64,000 nt of DNA, taken from assembly GCF_900129395.1 (NCBI RefSeq), contig NZ_FQVP01000004.1:434001-498000 (forward strand), read 5' to 3'. Each line of letters begins with the position of its first letter. The stretch's first letter is position 1. The notes under the pieces were generated by a model. That model was not told where the DNA came from. It was given only the letters and a program-made list of their open reading frames with translations, and did not search any database. The stretch is from Pseudosulfitobacter pseudonitzschiae (lineage in GTDB: Bacteria > Pseudomonadota > Alphaproteobacteria > Rhodobacterales > Rhodobacteraceae). Below, in pieces: positions 1 to 9,390 of this stretch. The translations under genes and the position numbers were made by a program.

Positions 1-499
1 TCGGTTTGGCGACAGGCAGGGGCGTATGTTCGTCGTAGATTCGCGCCATCACCCGCTCGACGTTGCCGTCCAGCACCGCATGGGGCAGGTCAAAGGCGAT
101 CGAGGATATGGCGGCGGCGGTATAGGGACCGATCCCCGGCAAGGCCAGCAGCGCCGCGTGATCGGCGGGAAACTGGCCACCATGGTCTGCCACGACAGCA
201 CGGGCGCATTTCAACAGGTTGCGGGCGCGGGCGTAATAGCCCAGCCCCGCCCATTCGGCCATCACGTCGCCGTCCTCGGCGGCGGCCAGATCGGCGACGG
301 TGGGCCAACGCGTTGTGAAACGGGTGAAATAGTCCTTTACCGCGGCAACCGTAGTCTGTTGCAACATCACCTCGGACAGCCAGACCGCATAGGGATCGGG
401 ACGCGTGCCGGCGCGTTTGTCCGCAGGCGGCGTGCGCCATGGCATCACGCGGGCATGGACATCGTACCAGTCCAGCAGGTCTTTGGCGCGTTCACGCAA
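1..499 (-). CDS. mutY: A/G-specific adenine glycosylase MutY, C-terminal part beyond the window
   Basis: MutY removes adenine mispaired with 8-oxoguanine in base-excision repair. Reading leftward from 499, the protein shows the family N-terminus (LLDWYDVHARVMPWR), the catalytic-Glu helix motif (LSEVMLQQTTVAAV), the WAGLGYYARARNL segment and the helix-hairpin-helix LPGIGPYTAAAI. The reading frame runs off the left edge before the iron-sulfur and 8-oxoG-recognition domains. The start is TTG at 499: a TAA stop lies two codons upstream in frame and AGAAGG sits 9 bases before the TTG. It is divergent from the DUF721 gene across 85 bp. Confidence 0.93.
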   Translation of the reverse strand, partial: MRERAKDLLDWYDVHARVMPWRTPPADKRAGTRPDPYAVWLSEVMLQQTTVAAVKDYFTRFTTRWPTVADLAAAEDGDVMAEWAGLGYYARARNLLKCARAVVADHGGQFPADHAALLALPGIGPYTAAAISSIAFDLPHAVLDGNVERVMARIYDEHTPLPVAKP

Positions 500-584
500 G
501 ATTTATGCCCTTCTCTGGCGGCTATGTCTGGCAGCGGGCGCGCAAATCTTTATGATCCGCACCAACCTTTGGGGGAACATAGTC

Positions 585-1091
585 ATGGCGCGGCGTCCTG
601 CCACCACAAAAGGGTTCAAACGAACCTCTGCCTTGCTGACGGGGCGCATTCGCACCGCAAGCGAAAGCCGTGGCTTTGCCCAATCGCGCCTATTGACCCA
701 TTGGGCCGAGGTGGTCGGCGCCGACATCGCCGCCATCGCCCACCCGGTCGAGGTCAGCTATGCCCGCGGGGGAATGGGGGCGACGCTGACCTTGCTGACC
801 ACCGGCGCGCAGGCCCCGATGCTGGAAATGCAAAAGGAACAGCTGCGCACCAAGGTGAACAGCGTCTATGGCTATAACGCCATTGCCCGTATCCGCGTGA
901 CCCAGACCGCGCCCACCGGCTTTGCCGAGGGGCAGGTGGCCTTTGGTCAACGCAAGGCCGCTGCGCCGAAAGAGATCGACCCCAGCCTGAAAGCCAGGGC
1001 CGCCGAGACAACCGCCCCCGTGGCCGACGAGGGCCTGCGGGCCGCGTTGGAACGTCTGGGCACCAATGTACTGACAAAAGCAAAACGCTAA
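585..1091 (+). CDS. DUF721 domain protein (DciA-like), 168 aa
   Basis: Small basic protein with the DUF721 fold, the domain of DciA, which helps load the replicative helicase DnaB in bacteria lacking DnaC. The N-terminal part shows the family pattern of an LL...W..VVG..IA.....V segment (LLTHWAEVVGADIAAIAHPVEV), then a strand-rich part and a variable Ala-rich tail. The ATG at 585 was chosen because family similarity begins just after it; the frame is open further upstream without resemblance. It is followed 12 bases later by the DsbA-like gene. The helicase-loading role is inferred from the domain alone. Confidence 0.85.
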   Translation: MARRPATTKGFKRTSALLTGRIRTASESRGFAQSRLLTHWAEVVGADIAAIAHPVEVSYARGGMGATLTLLTTGAQAPMLEMQKEQLRTKVNSVYGYNAIARIRVTQTAPTGFAEGQVAFGQRKAAAPKEIDPSLKARAAETTAPVADEGLRAALERLGTNVLTKAKR

Positions 1092-1103
1092 GAGGTAAGT
1101 TTC

Positions 1104-1784
1104 ATGAAAAGATTGATCGCAATTGTGGCCGCCGTGGCGGTCGTCGCCGTCGCCGCATGGTTCGTCGTGGGCCGCACCACACCTTCGGCCACGCCGCTGG
1201 CCGCAACCGTGACCACGCAGCCCGCCGAGGGCGAAAGCGCCATCGACATTTCGGACGTGCAGGAGATGCAGCAAGGCAACCCCGACGCGCCGGTCACCAT
1301 GATCGAATATGCCAGCTATACCTGCCCGCACTGCGCTGCCTTTAACACAGGCCCCTATAAGCAGTTGAAAAAGGACTATATCGACACCGGCAAGATCAAC
1401 TTTATCTACCGCGAGGTCTATTTCGATGGTCCCGGCGTGTGGGCGTCGCTGCTGGCGCGCTGTGCCGGTCCTGAAAAGTTCTTTGGCATCACCGACCTGC
1501 TGTATGCCAGCCAGTCTAACTGGGCCAATGCGGGCGGGCGTGATCCCGTGGCGATCTCGGCCGAGCTGAAAAAGATCGGGCGTCTGGCGGGCATGGATGG
1601 CGACAAGATCGAAGCCTGCATGCAGGACGACGAACAGGCCAAGAAAATGGTCGAATGGTTCAAGGTGAACAGCGCCAAAGATGACATCACCGGCACGCCC
1701 AGCTTTGTCATCAACGGCAAAACCTACAGCAACATGTCCTATGCCGACATGAAAGAGACCCTTGACGCGGCAGGTGCCAACTGA
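1104..1784 (+). CDS. DsbA-family thioredoxin-fold protein, 226 aa
   Basis: Periplasmic thiol-disulfide oxidoreductase of the DsbA/BdbD type. Residues 4-23 form an uncleaved or signal-like hydrophobic segment; the thioredoxin fold follows, with the active-site CPHC at residues 74-77 and the cis-proline loop GTPSFVINGK near residue 200. It probably oxidises or isomerises cysteines of exported proteins. SD AAGAGG precedes ATG 1104. Its TGA stop overlaps the ATG of the CoA-transferase gene by one base, so the two are probably translationally coupled. Confidence 0.92.
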   Translation: MKRLIAIVAAVAVVAVAAWFVVGRTTPSATPLAATVTTQPAEGESAIDISDVQEMQQGNPDAPVTMIEYASYTCPHCAAFNTGPYKQLKKDYIDTGKINFIYREVYFDGPGVWASLLARCAGPEKFFGITDLLYASQSNWANAGGRDPVAISAELKKIGRLAGMDGDKIEACMQDDEQAKKMVEWFKVNSAKDDITGTPSFVINGKTYSNMSYADMKETLDAAGAN

Positions 1785-2905
1785 TGGCGGCACCGCTTGC
1801 TGGTCTGAAAGTTGTTGAATTGGCACGTGTTCTGGCCGGCCCCTGGGCCGGTCAGACGCTGTCGGACCTGGGCGCCGAAGTGATCAAGGTCGAAGCCGCC
1901 GCAGGTGACGACACGCGGCAATGGGGCCCGCCCTTTGTGACGCGCGACGACGATGTATCGGCCTCGTATTTCCACTCGGCCAACCGGGGCAAGGCGTCGA
2001 TCATTGTCGATCTGCGCACCGCTGAAGGACAGGCGCGCCTCAAGGGGCTGCTGGCCGATGCGGACATCATGATCGAGAATTTCAAGGTGGGCGGTCTGGC
2101 CAAATACGGTCTGGACTATGCTTCGCTCAAGGATGACTTCCCCAAGCTGATCTATTGTTCGGTCACCGGCTTTGGCCAGACCGGTCCCTATGCGCACCGC
2201 GCGGGGTATGATTTCATCATCCAGGGCATGTCGGGCCTGATGTCGATCACCGGCGAGCCGGACGGCCAGCCGCAGAAATCCGGCGTGGCGATCACCGATA
2301 TTTTCACTGGTGTCTATGCGACCACCGCCATTCTGGCCGCCGTCCACCAGCGCAGCCAGACCGGCAAGGGACAGCAGATCGACATGGCCCTGCTGGACGT
2401 GGCCGTGGCGATCACGGCCAATCAGGCGATGAACTATCTGACCAGCGGCATCCCACCGGGACGCATGGGCAACGCACACGTGAACCTGACGCCCTATCAA
2501 GTGTTCGATTGCGCCGACGGGCATATCATCATCGCCACCGGCAACGATGGCCAATACCAGCGCCTGTGCCGCCTGCTGGGACTGGACGACATGGCGACGG
2601 CCCCCGAATTTTTGAAAAATTCGGACCGGATCGCGAATCGTGACGAGATGACCCGCAAGCTGACCGCCGCGACCGTGTTGCGCGGGCGGGATGATCTGCT
2701 GGCGGCCTGCGAGGCCGAAGGCGTGCCCGCAGGGCCGATCAACGACATGGCTGACGTGATGGCCGACCCGCAGATCGTTGCACGCGGTATGCAGATCGAG
2801 CTGGACGGTGTTCCCGGTGTGCGCACGCCGATCGTGTTTTCGGATGCGGAGCTGTCCCTGCACCGGCCTGCGCCGAAGCTGGGCGAAGACGATAAACGGA
2901 TGTAA
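1784..2905 (+). CDS. CaiB/BaiF family CoA-transferase, 373 aa
   Basis: Family III CoA-transferase that moves CoA between carboxylic acids. The N-terminus LKVVELARVLAGPWAGQTLSDLGAEVIKVE is the diagnostic family start (shown here as positions 5 to 34), followed by the NRGK segment and the DIFTG region holding the likely catalytic aspartate near residue 167. Length fits the family (about 370-430). The substrate cannot be told from sequence; formyl-, succinyl- or carnitine-type acyl groups are all possible. Last gene of the DUF721-dsbA-CoA-transferase run. Confidence 0.88.
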   Translation: MAAPLAGLKVVELARVLAGPWAGQTLSDLGAEVIKVEAAAGDDTRQWGPPFVTRDDDVSASYFHSANRGKASIIVDLRTAEGQARLKGLLADADIMIENFKVGGLAKYGLDYASLKDDFPKLIYCSVTGFGQTGPYAHRAGYDFIIQGMSGLMSITGEPDGQPQKSGVAITDIFTGVYATTAILAAVHQRSQTGKGQQIDMALLDVAVAITANQAMNYLTSGIPPGRMGNAHVNLTPYQVFDCADGHIIIATGNDGQYQRLCRLLGLDDMATAPEFLKNSDRIANRDEMTRKLTAATVLRGRDDLLAACEAEGVPAGPINDMADVMADPQIVARGMQIELDGVPGVRTPIVFSDAELSLHRPAPKLGEDDKRM

Positions 2906-2910
2906 GCGTG

Positions 2911-2968
2911 TCGGGGGATCTGCCCCCGGTGCAACCGCGCCGTCCCCCGGGATTTTCTGAACCAGAGA
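2911..2968. repeat. GC-rich intergenic hairpin repeat (copy A), likely bidirectional terminator
   Basis: Between two convergent genes. CGGGGG at 2912-2917 pairs with CCCCCG at 2923-2928 around ATCTG; a second GC block CCCCCGGGATTTT follows, then CTGAACCAGAGA at 2957-2968. The same architecture recurs at 28336-28395, and the same 12-mer at 22956-22967, suggesting a family of intergenic elements. Confidence 0.5.
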
Positions 2969-2974
2969 GGCAGT

Positions 2975-3958
2975 CTAGGGCTGCGGCAACGCCTTCAGAT
3001 GGGTGTCCAGGGCCGAGGCATCCTCGAAGTGCAGGCGAACGGGCAGGGTGATGACCCGCGACCGGAAAGCCGCAGGCAGGCGGGCGGCGTCCTTTTCCGT
3101 TGTGACCAACTGCGCGCCACGGGCGCGGGCATCGGCGTCCAGCCGTGACAGCAGGGCAGTCGACAAGGTTTGATGATCGCCCAAGGGTTCGGCGTGCACG
3201 ATGGTGGCCCCCAGATCCCGAAGGGTGTCAAAGAATTTTTGCGGTCGACCAATGCCCGCAAAGGCAAAGACCGGTGTGTCGGTCCAGTCCATGCCGGTTT
3301 GCAGCGGCTTCAGCTCGGCGCGGACATGGGGCAGCGTGGTCTGCGGCTGAAAGCTGGCCTGATCCCCGGCGCTGCCGATGCTCAGCAGGATGTCGGCGCG
3401 GGCCAGCCCTGCACTCACAGGTTCGCGCAGCGGCCCCGCAGGCAAGCAACGCGCATTTCCAAATCCCGTGGCGGCGTCCACCACCACGATGCTGATGTCC
3501 TTGGCCAGATCGGGATTTTGCAGCCCGTCATCCATGATCACCACGGTTGCCCCGGCCTCTTGCGCTGCACGGCCCCCGGCGGCGCGGTCGCGCGACACCC
3601 AGACCTCGGCAAAGGCGGCCAGCAGCAGCGGCTCGTCGCCCACCTGTTTGGCGGTGTGGCGGGCAGGGTCCACGCGCACGGGGCCGGTCAGCGACCCGCC
3701 ATAGCCGCGCGTCACGATGTGGGGCGTGTGATACAGGTCGCGCAGCTTTTCGGCCACGGCAATCACCGTGGGTGTCTTGCCAGTGCCGCCCGCATTGATG
3801 TTGCCGACGCAGACCACCGGTATGTCCAGCCGCTGTGGCGTGCCCTTGGCCAGCCTGCGGGCGGTCGCGCTGGCATAGAGATGGCCCAAGGGGGCCAGCA
3901 GGCGGGCCTGCCATGCGGGGCGGTCGGGCGGTGTGTTCCAGAAATCAGGCGCGCGCAT
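2975..3958 (-). CDS. lpxK: Tetraacyldisaccharide 4'-kinase LpxK, 327 aa
   Basis: Inner-membrane kinase that phosphorylates the 4' position of the lipid A disaccharide. The protein opens with the family start [10 protein letters not shown]; an N-terminal helical segment follows, then the P-loop [13 protein letters not shown] near residue 55, the TRGYGG motif and the MDDGLQN motif. Length matches LpxK. ATG 3958 overlaps the waaA stop by one base (TGATG), so lpxK is the second gene of a waaA-lpxK operon for the lipid A-Kdo core. Confidence 0.95.
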   Translation of the reverse strand: MRAPDFWNTPPDRPAWQARLLAPLGHLYASATARRLAKGTPQRLDIPVVCVGNINAGGTGKTPTVIAVAEKLRDLYHTPHIVTRGYGGSLTGPVRVDPARHTAKQVGDEPLLLAAFAEVWVSRDRAAGGRAAQEAGATVVIMDDGLQNPDLAKDISIVVVDAATGFGNARCLPAGPLREPVSAGLARADILLSIGSAGDQASFQPQTTLPHVRAELKPLQTGMDWTDTPVFAFAGIGRPQKFFDTLRDLGATIVHAEPLGDHQTLSTALLSRLDADARARGAQLVTTEKDAARLPAAFRSRVITLPVRLHFEDASALDTHLKALPQP

Positions 3959-5175
3959 CAGTTTAATCCATCCTGTCGGGCATCCAGGCTGTCGTTTAAC
4001 AGGGTGATGATCCGCTCGACCGTGTCGGCCCCCTCGGTCACAACGTCCCAGCCCGCCATCGCCATCTTGGCGGCCTGATCCGGCGCGATCAGCCATGTCA
4101 CCGCAGCCCCCAGGCTTTCGGCATCGTTGACGATGCGGGCCGCACCGGCATTGGCCAGCCTGCGATAGGCGTCCAGATGCTTGCCAACACTGGGACCATA
4201 CAGCACCGCGGACCCCAGCGCCGCTGCCGCGAACGGGTCTTGCCCGCCTTGGCCCGTTTCCAGCGAACCGCCAAGGAAGGACACCGGTGCCACGCGGAAC
4301 CACAGCCCGGATTCATCGGGCAGATCGGCCAGCAGCACGGCAGTGTTGTCGTCGGGATAGGTGCCGTCGGACCAGCGCACCATGCGCAGGGCGTCCAGGA
4401 CACACAAGTTGGCGGCAAAGGCGTCGGCGGCGGCATCGCGCGGGTTCAGGATCAGCAAAAGCCGGTGCGACAGGCGCTGGGCACGGCGGTGGGCGGTCAG
4501 CACGGCAGAGACTTCGGCGGCCGTCACACCCGAGGCGAACCAGACCGGGCGACCGGACAGCGCTTGCGACAGGTCGTCCACATCCTGCGGCGACGCAGGC
4601 AGCGCCTGACCGCCCGACACCAGCGGCGCGGTGCGGTCGATCTTGGCCTCGGGCACGCCCAATTGCCGGACCCGCGCCTCGGCGGCATCGCTGCGGGCCA
4701 GCACCTTGTCGAAAAGCGCCAGCAACTGGCGCGGCACCTCTGTCAGCCAGCGGTCGCGGCGGGTGTCAAAGCCATCGGCGCCCGCATCAATCAGGAACAT
4801 CGGATGGCCAAGGGCTGCGGCAGCCTCAACCAGATTGGGTTGCAGCGCGCCCCAGGTCCAGATCACCGCGTCGGGTTTCCAGTGGGCGGCAAAGGCCGCC
4901 GTGGCCGCGGGATGTTCGGGCGGCAGGGCGGCGGTCAGCAGGCAGGGATCGTCACAGGCCGCAGGCTCCGTCGGGGCGGTCAGCAGCACGTGCAGACCAA
5001 AGCGTGCGGCAATCAGGCGGCGCGCCAGATCGCGCACCCGCACCTCGCTGCCCGGCTCGGCGGCATGCAGCCACACCAGCTCGCCATTCGGGCGCGGCAC
5101 ATAGTCGGGCAGCTTTGGCACCGGCCCGCGACGGGTCAGCGCCCTGTAGGCTGCAAATCCCAGCGAGCGGGCCAT
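3958..5175 (-). CDS. waaA: 3-deoxy-D-manno-octulosonic acid (Kdo) transferase WaaA-like, 405 aa
   Basis: Membrane-associated glycosyltransferase that adds Kdo from CMP-Kdo to lipid IVA. The C-terminal half is clearly Waa[21 protein letters not shown] followed by [11 protein letters not shown]. The N-terminus lacks the usual hydrophobic anchor, and the motif holding the catalytic glutamate reads [10 protein letters not shown] rather than the usual HAVSVGE-like form, so the N-terminal domain is divergent. Operon with lpxK. A related Kdo-transferase-like glycosyltransferase with altered specificity is the main alternative. Confidence 0.82.
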   Translation of the reverse strand: MARSLGFAAYRALTRRGPVPKLPDYVPRPNGELVWLHAAEPGSEVRVRDLARRLIAARFGLHVLLTAPTEPAACDDPCLLTAALPPEHPAATAAFAAHWKPDAVIWTWGALQPNLVEAAAALGHPMFLIDAGADGFDTRRDRWLTEVPRQLLALFDKVLARSDAAEARVRQLGVPEAKIDRTAPLVSGGQALPASPQDVDDLSQALSGRPVWFASGVTAAEVSAVLTAHRRAQRLSHRLLLILNPRDAAADAFAANLCVLDALRMVRWSDGTYPDDNTAVLLADLPDESGLWFRVAPVSFLGGSLETGQGGQDPFAAAALGSAVLYGPSVGKHLDAYRRLANAGAARIVNDAESLGAAVTWLIAPDQAAKMAMAGWDVVTEGADTVERIITLLNDSLDARQDGLN

Positions 5176-5184
5176 GGGTGCGGA

Positions 5185-5427
5185 TCAGCCCAGTTCTTCG
5201 GTGGGCGTGGCTGCGTTTTCTTCGTCACGCAGGCGGTGCAGGTGGGCGATGTAATACCGCATATGCGCATTGTCGACGGTGCGCTGGGCTTCGTTCTTCC
5301 AGGCGTCATAGGCGCTGGCATAATTGGGAAAGATGCCCACGATATGCAGGTCGTCGACGTTTTTGAACACATTCTCGGAGGGTGTCACAAGCTCGCCTCC
5401 GAAAACGAGGTGCAGGCGTTGGGTCAT
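5185..5427 (-). CDS. DUF4170 domain protein, 80 aa
   Basis: Short conserved alphaproteobacterial protein of unknown function; the start MTQRLHLVFGGELV and the segment IVGIFPNYASAYDAWK are typical of DUF4170. I chose ATG 5427 over the in-frame ATG at 5454 because AAAGGA lies 8 bases before it and family similarity begins there. It sits just upstream of waaA on the same strand (9-base gap), so it is probably the first gene of a DUF4170-waaA-lpxK operon. Confidence 0.87.
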   Translation of the reverse strand: MTQRLHLVFGGELVTPSENVFKNVDDLHIVGIFPNYASAYDAWKNEAQRTVDNAHMRYYIAHLHRLRDEENAATPTEELG

Positions 5428-5494
5428 GGGATGGGTCCTTTGTTCGGGCGGCATGTCTGGCCGGGTGCAGTGTGCGCAAGGCCGCGTGTCGGGG

Positions 5495-6283
5495 TCAAGG
5501 TGATGGTGGTTTCAAGGCCGCAAACAGGCCCGCGTGCACCACGGGGGTGGCTGCGATCACGCCGTCCAGCGTGGGGTGCGGGTTGTTGAACCGCAAGGGC
5601 AGGCCCGCGCGGTCGGTGATGGTGCCGCCCGCCTCGCTGACGATCAGCGCACCGGCGGCGATGTCCCATTCCCAACTATCGCGCAGGGTCAGCATACCGT
5701 CAAAGCGGCCCTCGCCCACCAGCGCAAGCCGGTAGGCCAGCGAAGGACGGTGACCGCGTTTCAGCGCAGGGGGCGTGCCGTCGCGCCAGTGGTGGGGTTG
5801 CATCGCGGGCTTGGTCACCAGAACGGAACAGTCCTGCATCCGCTCGGTGTCCGAGACGGCCAATGGCGCGCCGTTCAGCGCAGCCCCCTGTCCCAGACCC
5901 GCCGTATAAAGCTTGTCCAGCATCGGCAGGTAGACGGCGGCGGCGGTGATCTGGCCGCCCTCGGCCACGGCGATGCTGTGCGCCCATGTCTTGCTGCCTT
6001 CGACAAAGCTGCGGGTGCCGTCGATCGGGTCGATGATGAACACCGTGTCCCGACCCAGCCGCGTTGCGGTGTCCTCGCTTTCCTCGGACAGCCAGCCATA
6101 GCCGGGGCGCGCAGTGCGCAGCATGTCGGTCAGCATGTCGTTGACGGCCAGGTCGGCCTCGGTCACCGGACCTGCGCCGCCGGGCTTGTCCCAGCGTTGC
6201 GCGTCAGGGCCGGTAAAGCTGGTGGCGATCCGACCCGCCGCGCGCGCGGCGTCGATCAGCAGGGGAAGATCAGCTGCCGGCAA
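5495..6283 (-). CDS. cysQ: Inositol-monophosphatase-family phosphatase, CysQ-like 3'(2'),5'-bisphosphate nucleotidase, 262 aa
   Basis: Mg-dependent phosphatase expected to convert 3'-phosphoadenosine 5'-phosphate to AMP, recycling the by-product of sulfate assimilation. Metal-site motifs are present: EADLAVND, LSEESED, DPIDGTRSF (near residue 83) and WDIAAGALIVSEAGG near residue 205. The likely start is TTG 6283; an in-frame TGA lies two codons upstream. The start overlaps the 3' end of the pmbA-like gene by 14 bases, indicating one transcript. Inositol phosphatase activity is an alternative. Confidence 0.88.
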   Translation of the reverse strand: MPAADLPLLIDAARAAGRIATSFTGPDAQRWDKPGGAGPVTEADLAVNDMLTDMLRTARPGYGWLSEESEDTATRLGRDTVFIIDPIDGTRSFVEGSKTWAHSIAVAEGGQITAAAVYLPMLDKLYTAGLGQGAALNGAPLAVSDTERMQDCSVLVTKPAMQPHHWRDGTPPALKRGHRPSLAYRLALVGEGRFDGMLTLRDSWEWDIAAGALIVSEAGGTITDRAGLPLRFNNPHPTLDGVIAATPVVHAGLFAALKPPSP

Positions 6284-7616
6284 GGGTCATTCCCGGAACC
6301 AGAAGCGACGGCACAACGCGGCTCAGGTGCGTGCGCGCATCATTGGCGGGCACGATGGCGCGCAGCATGTCACGCAGGTTGCCCGCGATGGTGCATTCGT
6401 TGACGGCATGGGTGATCTCGCCGTTCTCGACCCACAGGCCCGCCGCGCCGCGGGAATAGTCGCCGGTGTTGGGGTTGATGGTCGACCCGATCATCGAGGT
6501 GACCAACAGGCCGGTGCCCATGTCGCGGATCAGATCTTCGCGGCTGGCGGTGCCTTGGGTCAGTTCCACGTTCCAGATGCTGGGCGACGGACCTGACGAG
6601 GTGCCGCGCGCCGCGTTGCCGGTGGATGGCATGTCCAGCTTGCGCCCAGTCGCCAGATCCAGCGTCCAGCCGGTCAGCACGCCACCATCCACAATGGCGC
6701 GGCGACGGGTCGGCAAGCCTTCGGCATCAAAGGGACGCGATGCGGAGCAGCGGGGGCGGTGCGGGTCTTCGATCAGTGACAGGTCGTCGGGCAGGACTTT
6801 CTCACCCAACGCCCCCAACAGCCACGACGACCCGCGTGCGATGGCTGCACCGTTGACGGCAGACAGAAGGTGGCCGATCAGGGTCGAGGAGACACGTTCG
6901 TCAAACAGCACCGGATAGGTGCCGGTGCGCGGTTTGCGCGGGTTCAGGCGGGCGATGGCCCGTTCGGCAGCCTCGCGGCCAATCTCTTCGGGGCTGCGCA
7001 GGTCGGACTGAAAGATGCGCCCGTCGCCGGAATAGTCACGTTCCATGCCAGCACCTTTGCCCGCGATGGCGACACAGCTGATGCCACGGTCGGTGCGCCC
7101 GTAGCCACCGGCAAAGCCGTTGCTGGCCGCGATATGCACCTGCCGCGCGCCATAGGCCGCCGAGGTTTGCGACACCTGGCTGATGCCGTCCTGTTCCAGG
7201 GCTGCGGCCTCGGCGCGGCGGGCGTTGTCCTCCAGCGTGGCGGCGTCGGGTTCGGGCGCGGGATCGGCCAATTCCAGTACAGAAACGTCCCAGTCTTGTA
7301 CCAATTGTTCGGGATCGGCGAGGCCGGCATAGGCATCTTCGGGCGCTTCGCGTGCCATCGCCACCGCGCGCAGGGCCATCTCGGAAATCGTCCGCTCTGA
7401 AATGTCGGAGGCTGACACATTCGCCACACGCCTGCCGACAAAGACCCGCAGGCCGATGTCCATGCCTTCGGACCGTTCGGCATGTTCCAGCGCGCCGGCG
7501 CGCACGTCGACGGACACCGAAGTGCCCTGAACCGCGACCGCGTCGGCGGCATCTGCACCTGCGTCGGCGGCGGCTTTGAGCAATTGGTCGGTCAACGCCT
7601 CAAGGGAACGGGTCAT
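6270..7616 (-). CDS. pmbA: TldD/PmbA family protein (PmbA/TldE-like), 448 aa
   Basis: PmbA (TldE) pairs with the metalloprotease TldD, acting on peptides such as microcin and CcdA-type substrates in other bacteria. The sequence has the family N-terminal domain (DAVAVQGTSVSVDVRAGALEHAE in residues 25-47), the C-terminal MIGSTINPNTGDYSRGAAGLWVENG block and EITHAVNECTIAGNLRDML. I see no TldD-type HExxxH metal site, as expected for the PmbA half. ATG 7616 is preferred over an upstream in-frame start without family similarity. It is the upstream partner of cysQ. Confidence 0.9.
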   Translation of the reverse strand: MTRSLEALTDQLLKAAADAGADAADAVAVQGTSVSVDVRAGALEHAERSEGMDIGLRVFVGRRVANVSASDISERTISEMALRAVAMAREAPEDAYAGLADPEQLVQDWDVSVLELADPAPEPDAATLEDNARRAEAAALEQDGISQVSQTSAAYGARQVHIAASNGFAGGYGRTDRGISCVAIAGKGAGMERDYSGDGRIFQSDLRSPEEIGREAAERAIARLNPRKPRTGTYPVLFDERVSSTLIGHLLSAVNGAAIARGSSWLLGALGEKVLPDDLSLIEDPHRPRCSASRPFDAEGLPTRRRAIVDGGVLTGWTLDLATGRKLDMPSTGNAARGTSSGPSPSIWNVELTQGTASREDLIRDMGTGLLVTSMIGSTINPNTGDYSRGAAGLWVENGEITHAVNECTIAGNLRDMLRAIVPANDARTHLSRVVPSLLVPGMTLAGS

Positions 7617-7803
7617 GAAAATCTCCGGCTGAATTGGGCATGAGGTAGCCCCCACGCCCGCTGCGCACAAGGGGGCGGGCCTGTGGCGTCCGAAAAAGAC
7701 GCGGCAAATGCGCGTGATGTCTGCGGATCGGGCGATGCTGGTCGGGCTGCGGTCTCTGCCGCAAGAGGCGGCACAGGCCGGTCCTGCGATCATTGGTCTG
7801 TGC

Positions 7804-7837
7804 AAAGAAAAAGGGCGATACCTGCGTACCGCCCTTT
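7804..7837 (-). terminator. Rho-independent terminator of the DUF2125 gene
   Basis: On the minus strand AAAGGGCG (plus-strand 7810-7817) and CGCCCTTT (7830-7837) form an 8-bp stem with an inner TAC/GTA pairing, followed by a T-rich tail (CCCTTTTTCTTT). It lies 20 bases past the stop of the DUF2125 gene. Confidence 0.8.
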
Positions 7838-7857
7838 GTGCTTTTCGGTTGAACCGC

Positions 7858-9390
7858 TTATTTCAACCGCTGGCCGTTCGCCAGAACGTGGCCCTCTTCA
7901 TTGATCTCGATCTTGGATTTCAGCGTGTCCTCGCCGTCACCCGGTACGGCAAACAGCCCCATCATCATCCGCGCGCCCATGGCTTGGTCTTCGGGCAGCA
8001 GGCCCATCGCCACCAGCTTGTCGATCAGCCCGTTGCCGCCGACCAGAGTCATGTCAATGCTGCCTGTGGGCTTGGGCATGCCGTCAAAGGTGGTCATGTC
8101 GCTGTTGTCAAAGGTAAAGGCCCCCGAGCCGTTCAGCTTGGCGCCTGCGGCCTCGACGGTCACATCCTTGACATCCAGCGCATTCAGCTCGCCCGGTGCC
8201 TCTTCCGATGCTTCCATCGCTGCGGCCGCATCCGGGTCCATGTAATTGACCATCAGAGTTGCCTTGCCCGCCAGATCGACGGCGACAGTGGCCGGATCGC
8301 GCGGCAGTTGCGCTTGGGGATCGAACATGCCCCACAGCACGTCGGACATGGTGAACCCTTCCAGCGCCAGTTTCAGGCCGAAATCCTGTTCCTCGTCCGA
8401 TTTCTGCACGGGGATCATCAGGCCGAACAGCATGTTTTCCATGTTCAGATCCATCGGCATCGGCATTTTCGACATCAGCGCCTTGATCGCCAGACCGGAT
8501 CGCGAACTGGAATAGGACAGCCCGTCTTCGGACATTGCCACTGTTAGGACACCGCCGGTCGACGAGGTGTTCACCGTGCCGCCACCGTCGGGGCCGTCAA
8601 CGCTGATTTCTGTCTTGCCGTTGCCATGGGTGAACTCGCCCTCGAAGCCGAACCCGGCGTTGATCATCGCATTCACGTCAGAGGGGTCGTCGACGGTCGG
8701 GATGTCGCCGCCGCCGGTGAACGACATGCTGTCCACACCGCCGTTGATCGTGGCCGATCCGTCGTCGTCGGGGCTGGCAAAAGCCATGTCATAGGTCACG
8801 GGGCCGGTTGTCATCGTCTGGCTGACATTGCGCAGATCGCCTTGAAGAATCCGCGACACGCCGCTCATATCGGCCAGCGACACGTCAACGCGCGCGACTT
8901 CCGGGCCGAAGGGTTTGCCATCGACGGTCAGTTTCGCCAGTTTCATCCCCACGCTGTCGGCAGAATAGGTATAGGTCAGGTCATCAGGGTCACCGGTGAC
9001 CACCATGTCAAAGCCGTTTTGGACATAGTCGATGACCAGGTCGAACGGCTTGCCATCCTCGGGTGTGCCGTCGACCGTGATCGCGCTGGTCGCGGGGACC
9101 TGAATAGACACGCTGCCATCGCCCACTTCGGTAAAGGTCACGCTGTCCATGGTCATCGCGGCTTTGACCGTGTCCTCGTCGGTGGACATGTCAATTTCCA
9201 TGCGTACGTCGGACACCGTCAGCGTGTCGCCCGACTGGGCTTCGGTGCCGGTCACCTCGTAGCCCATATCGCTCATGTAATCGCGCCAGTTGTTCCAGAC
9301 GTTGGCGGCGGTTAGATCGGCATATGCCGCAGAGGTCCCAAGGCAAATGGCGAGGGCGGTGCTGCTGGAATAGCGGGCAAAACGGGTCAT
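7858..9390 (-). CDS. DUF2125 domain protein, secreted, 510 aa
   Basis: Conserved Rhodobacterales protein of unknown function. Residues 1-24 look like a Sec signal peptide ending at AAYA|DL. The rest is rich in beta-strand and acidic (many Asp, Gly, Thr), with repeated segments of the type 'GK..L.V.Y....DAAAAMEASE' and a C-terminal part SKIEINEEGHVLANGQRLK common in DUF2125 proteins. An envelope or periplasmic role is likely, but the molecular function is not known. ATG 9390; monocistronic with its own terminator. Confidence 0.85.
   Translation of the reverse strand: MTRFARYSSSTALAICLGTSAAYADLTAANVWNNWRDYMSDMGYEVTGTEAQSGDTLTVSDVRMEIDMSTDEDTVKAAMTMDSVTFTEVGDGSVSIQVPATSAITVDGTPEDGKPFDLVIDYVQNGFDMVVTGDPDDLTYTYSADSVGMKLAKLTVDGKPFGPEVARVDVSLADMSGVSRILQGDLRNVSQTMTTGPVTYDMAFASPDDDGSATINGGVDSMSFTGGGDIPTVDDPSDVNAMINAGFGFEGEFTHGNGKTEISVDGPDGGGTVNTSSTGGVLTVAMSEDGLSYSSSRSGLAIKALMSKMPMPMDLNMENMLFGLMIPVQKSDEEQDFGLKLALEGFTMSDVLWGMFDPQAQLPRDPATVAVDLAGKATLMVNYMDPDAAAAMEASEEAPGELNALDVKDVTVEAAGAKLNGSGAFTFDNSDMTTFDGMPKPTGSIDMTLVGGNGLIDKLVAMGLLPEDQAMGARMMMGLFAVPGDGEDTLKSKIEINEEGHVLANGQRLK

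Noticed and set aside
690-1826. A 378-codon minus-strand open frame across the DsbA-like gene
   Set aside because: The plus-strand gene has signal segment, CPHC and SD; the antisense frame has none.
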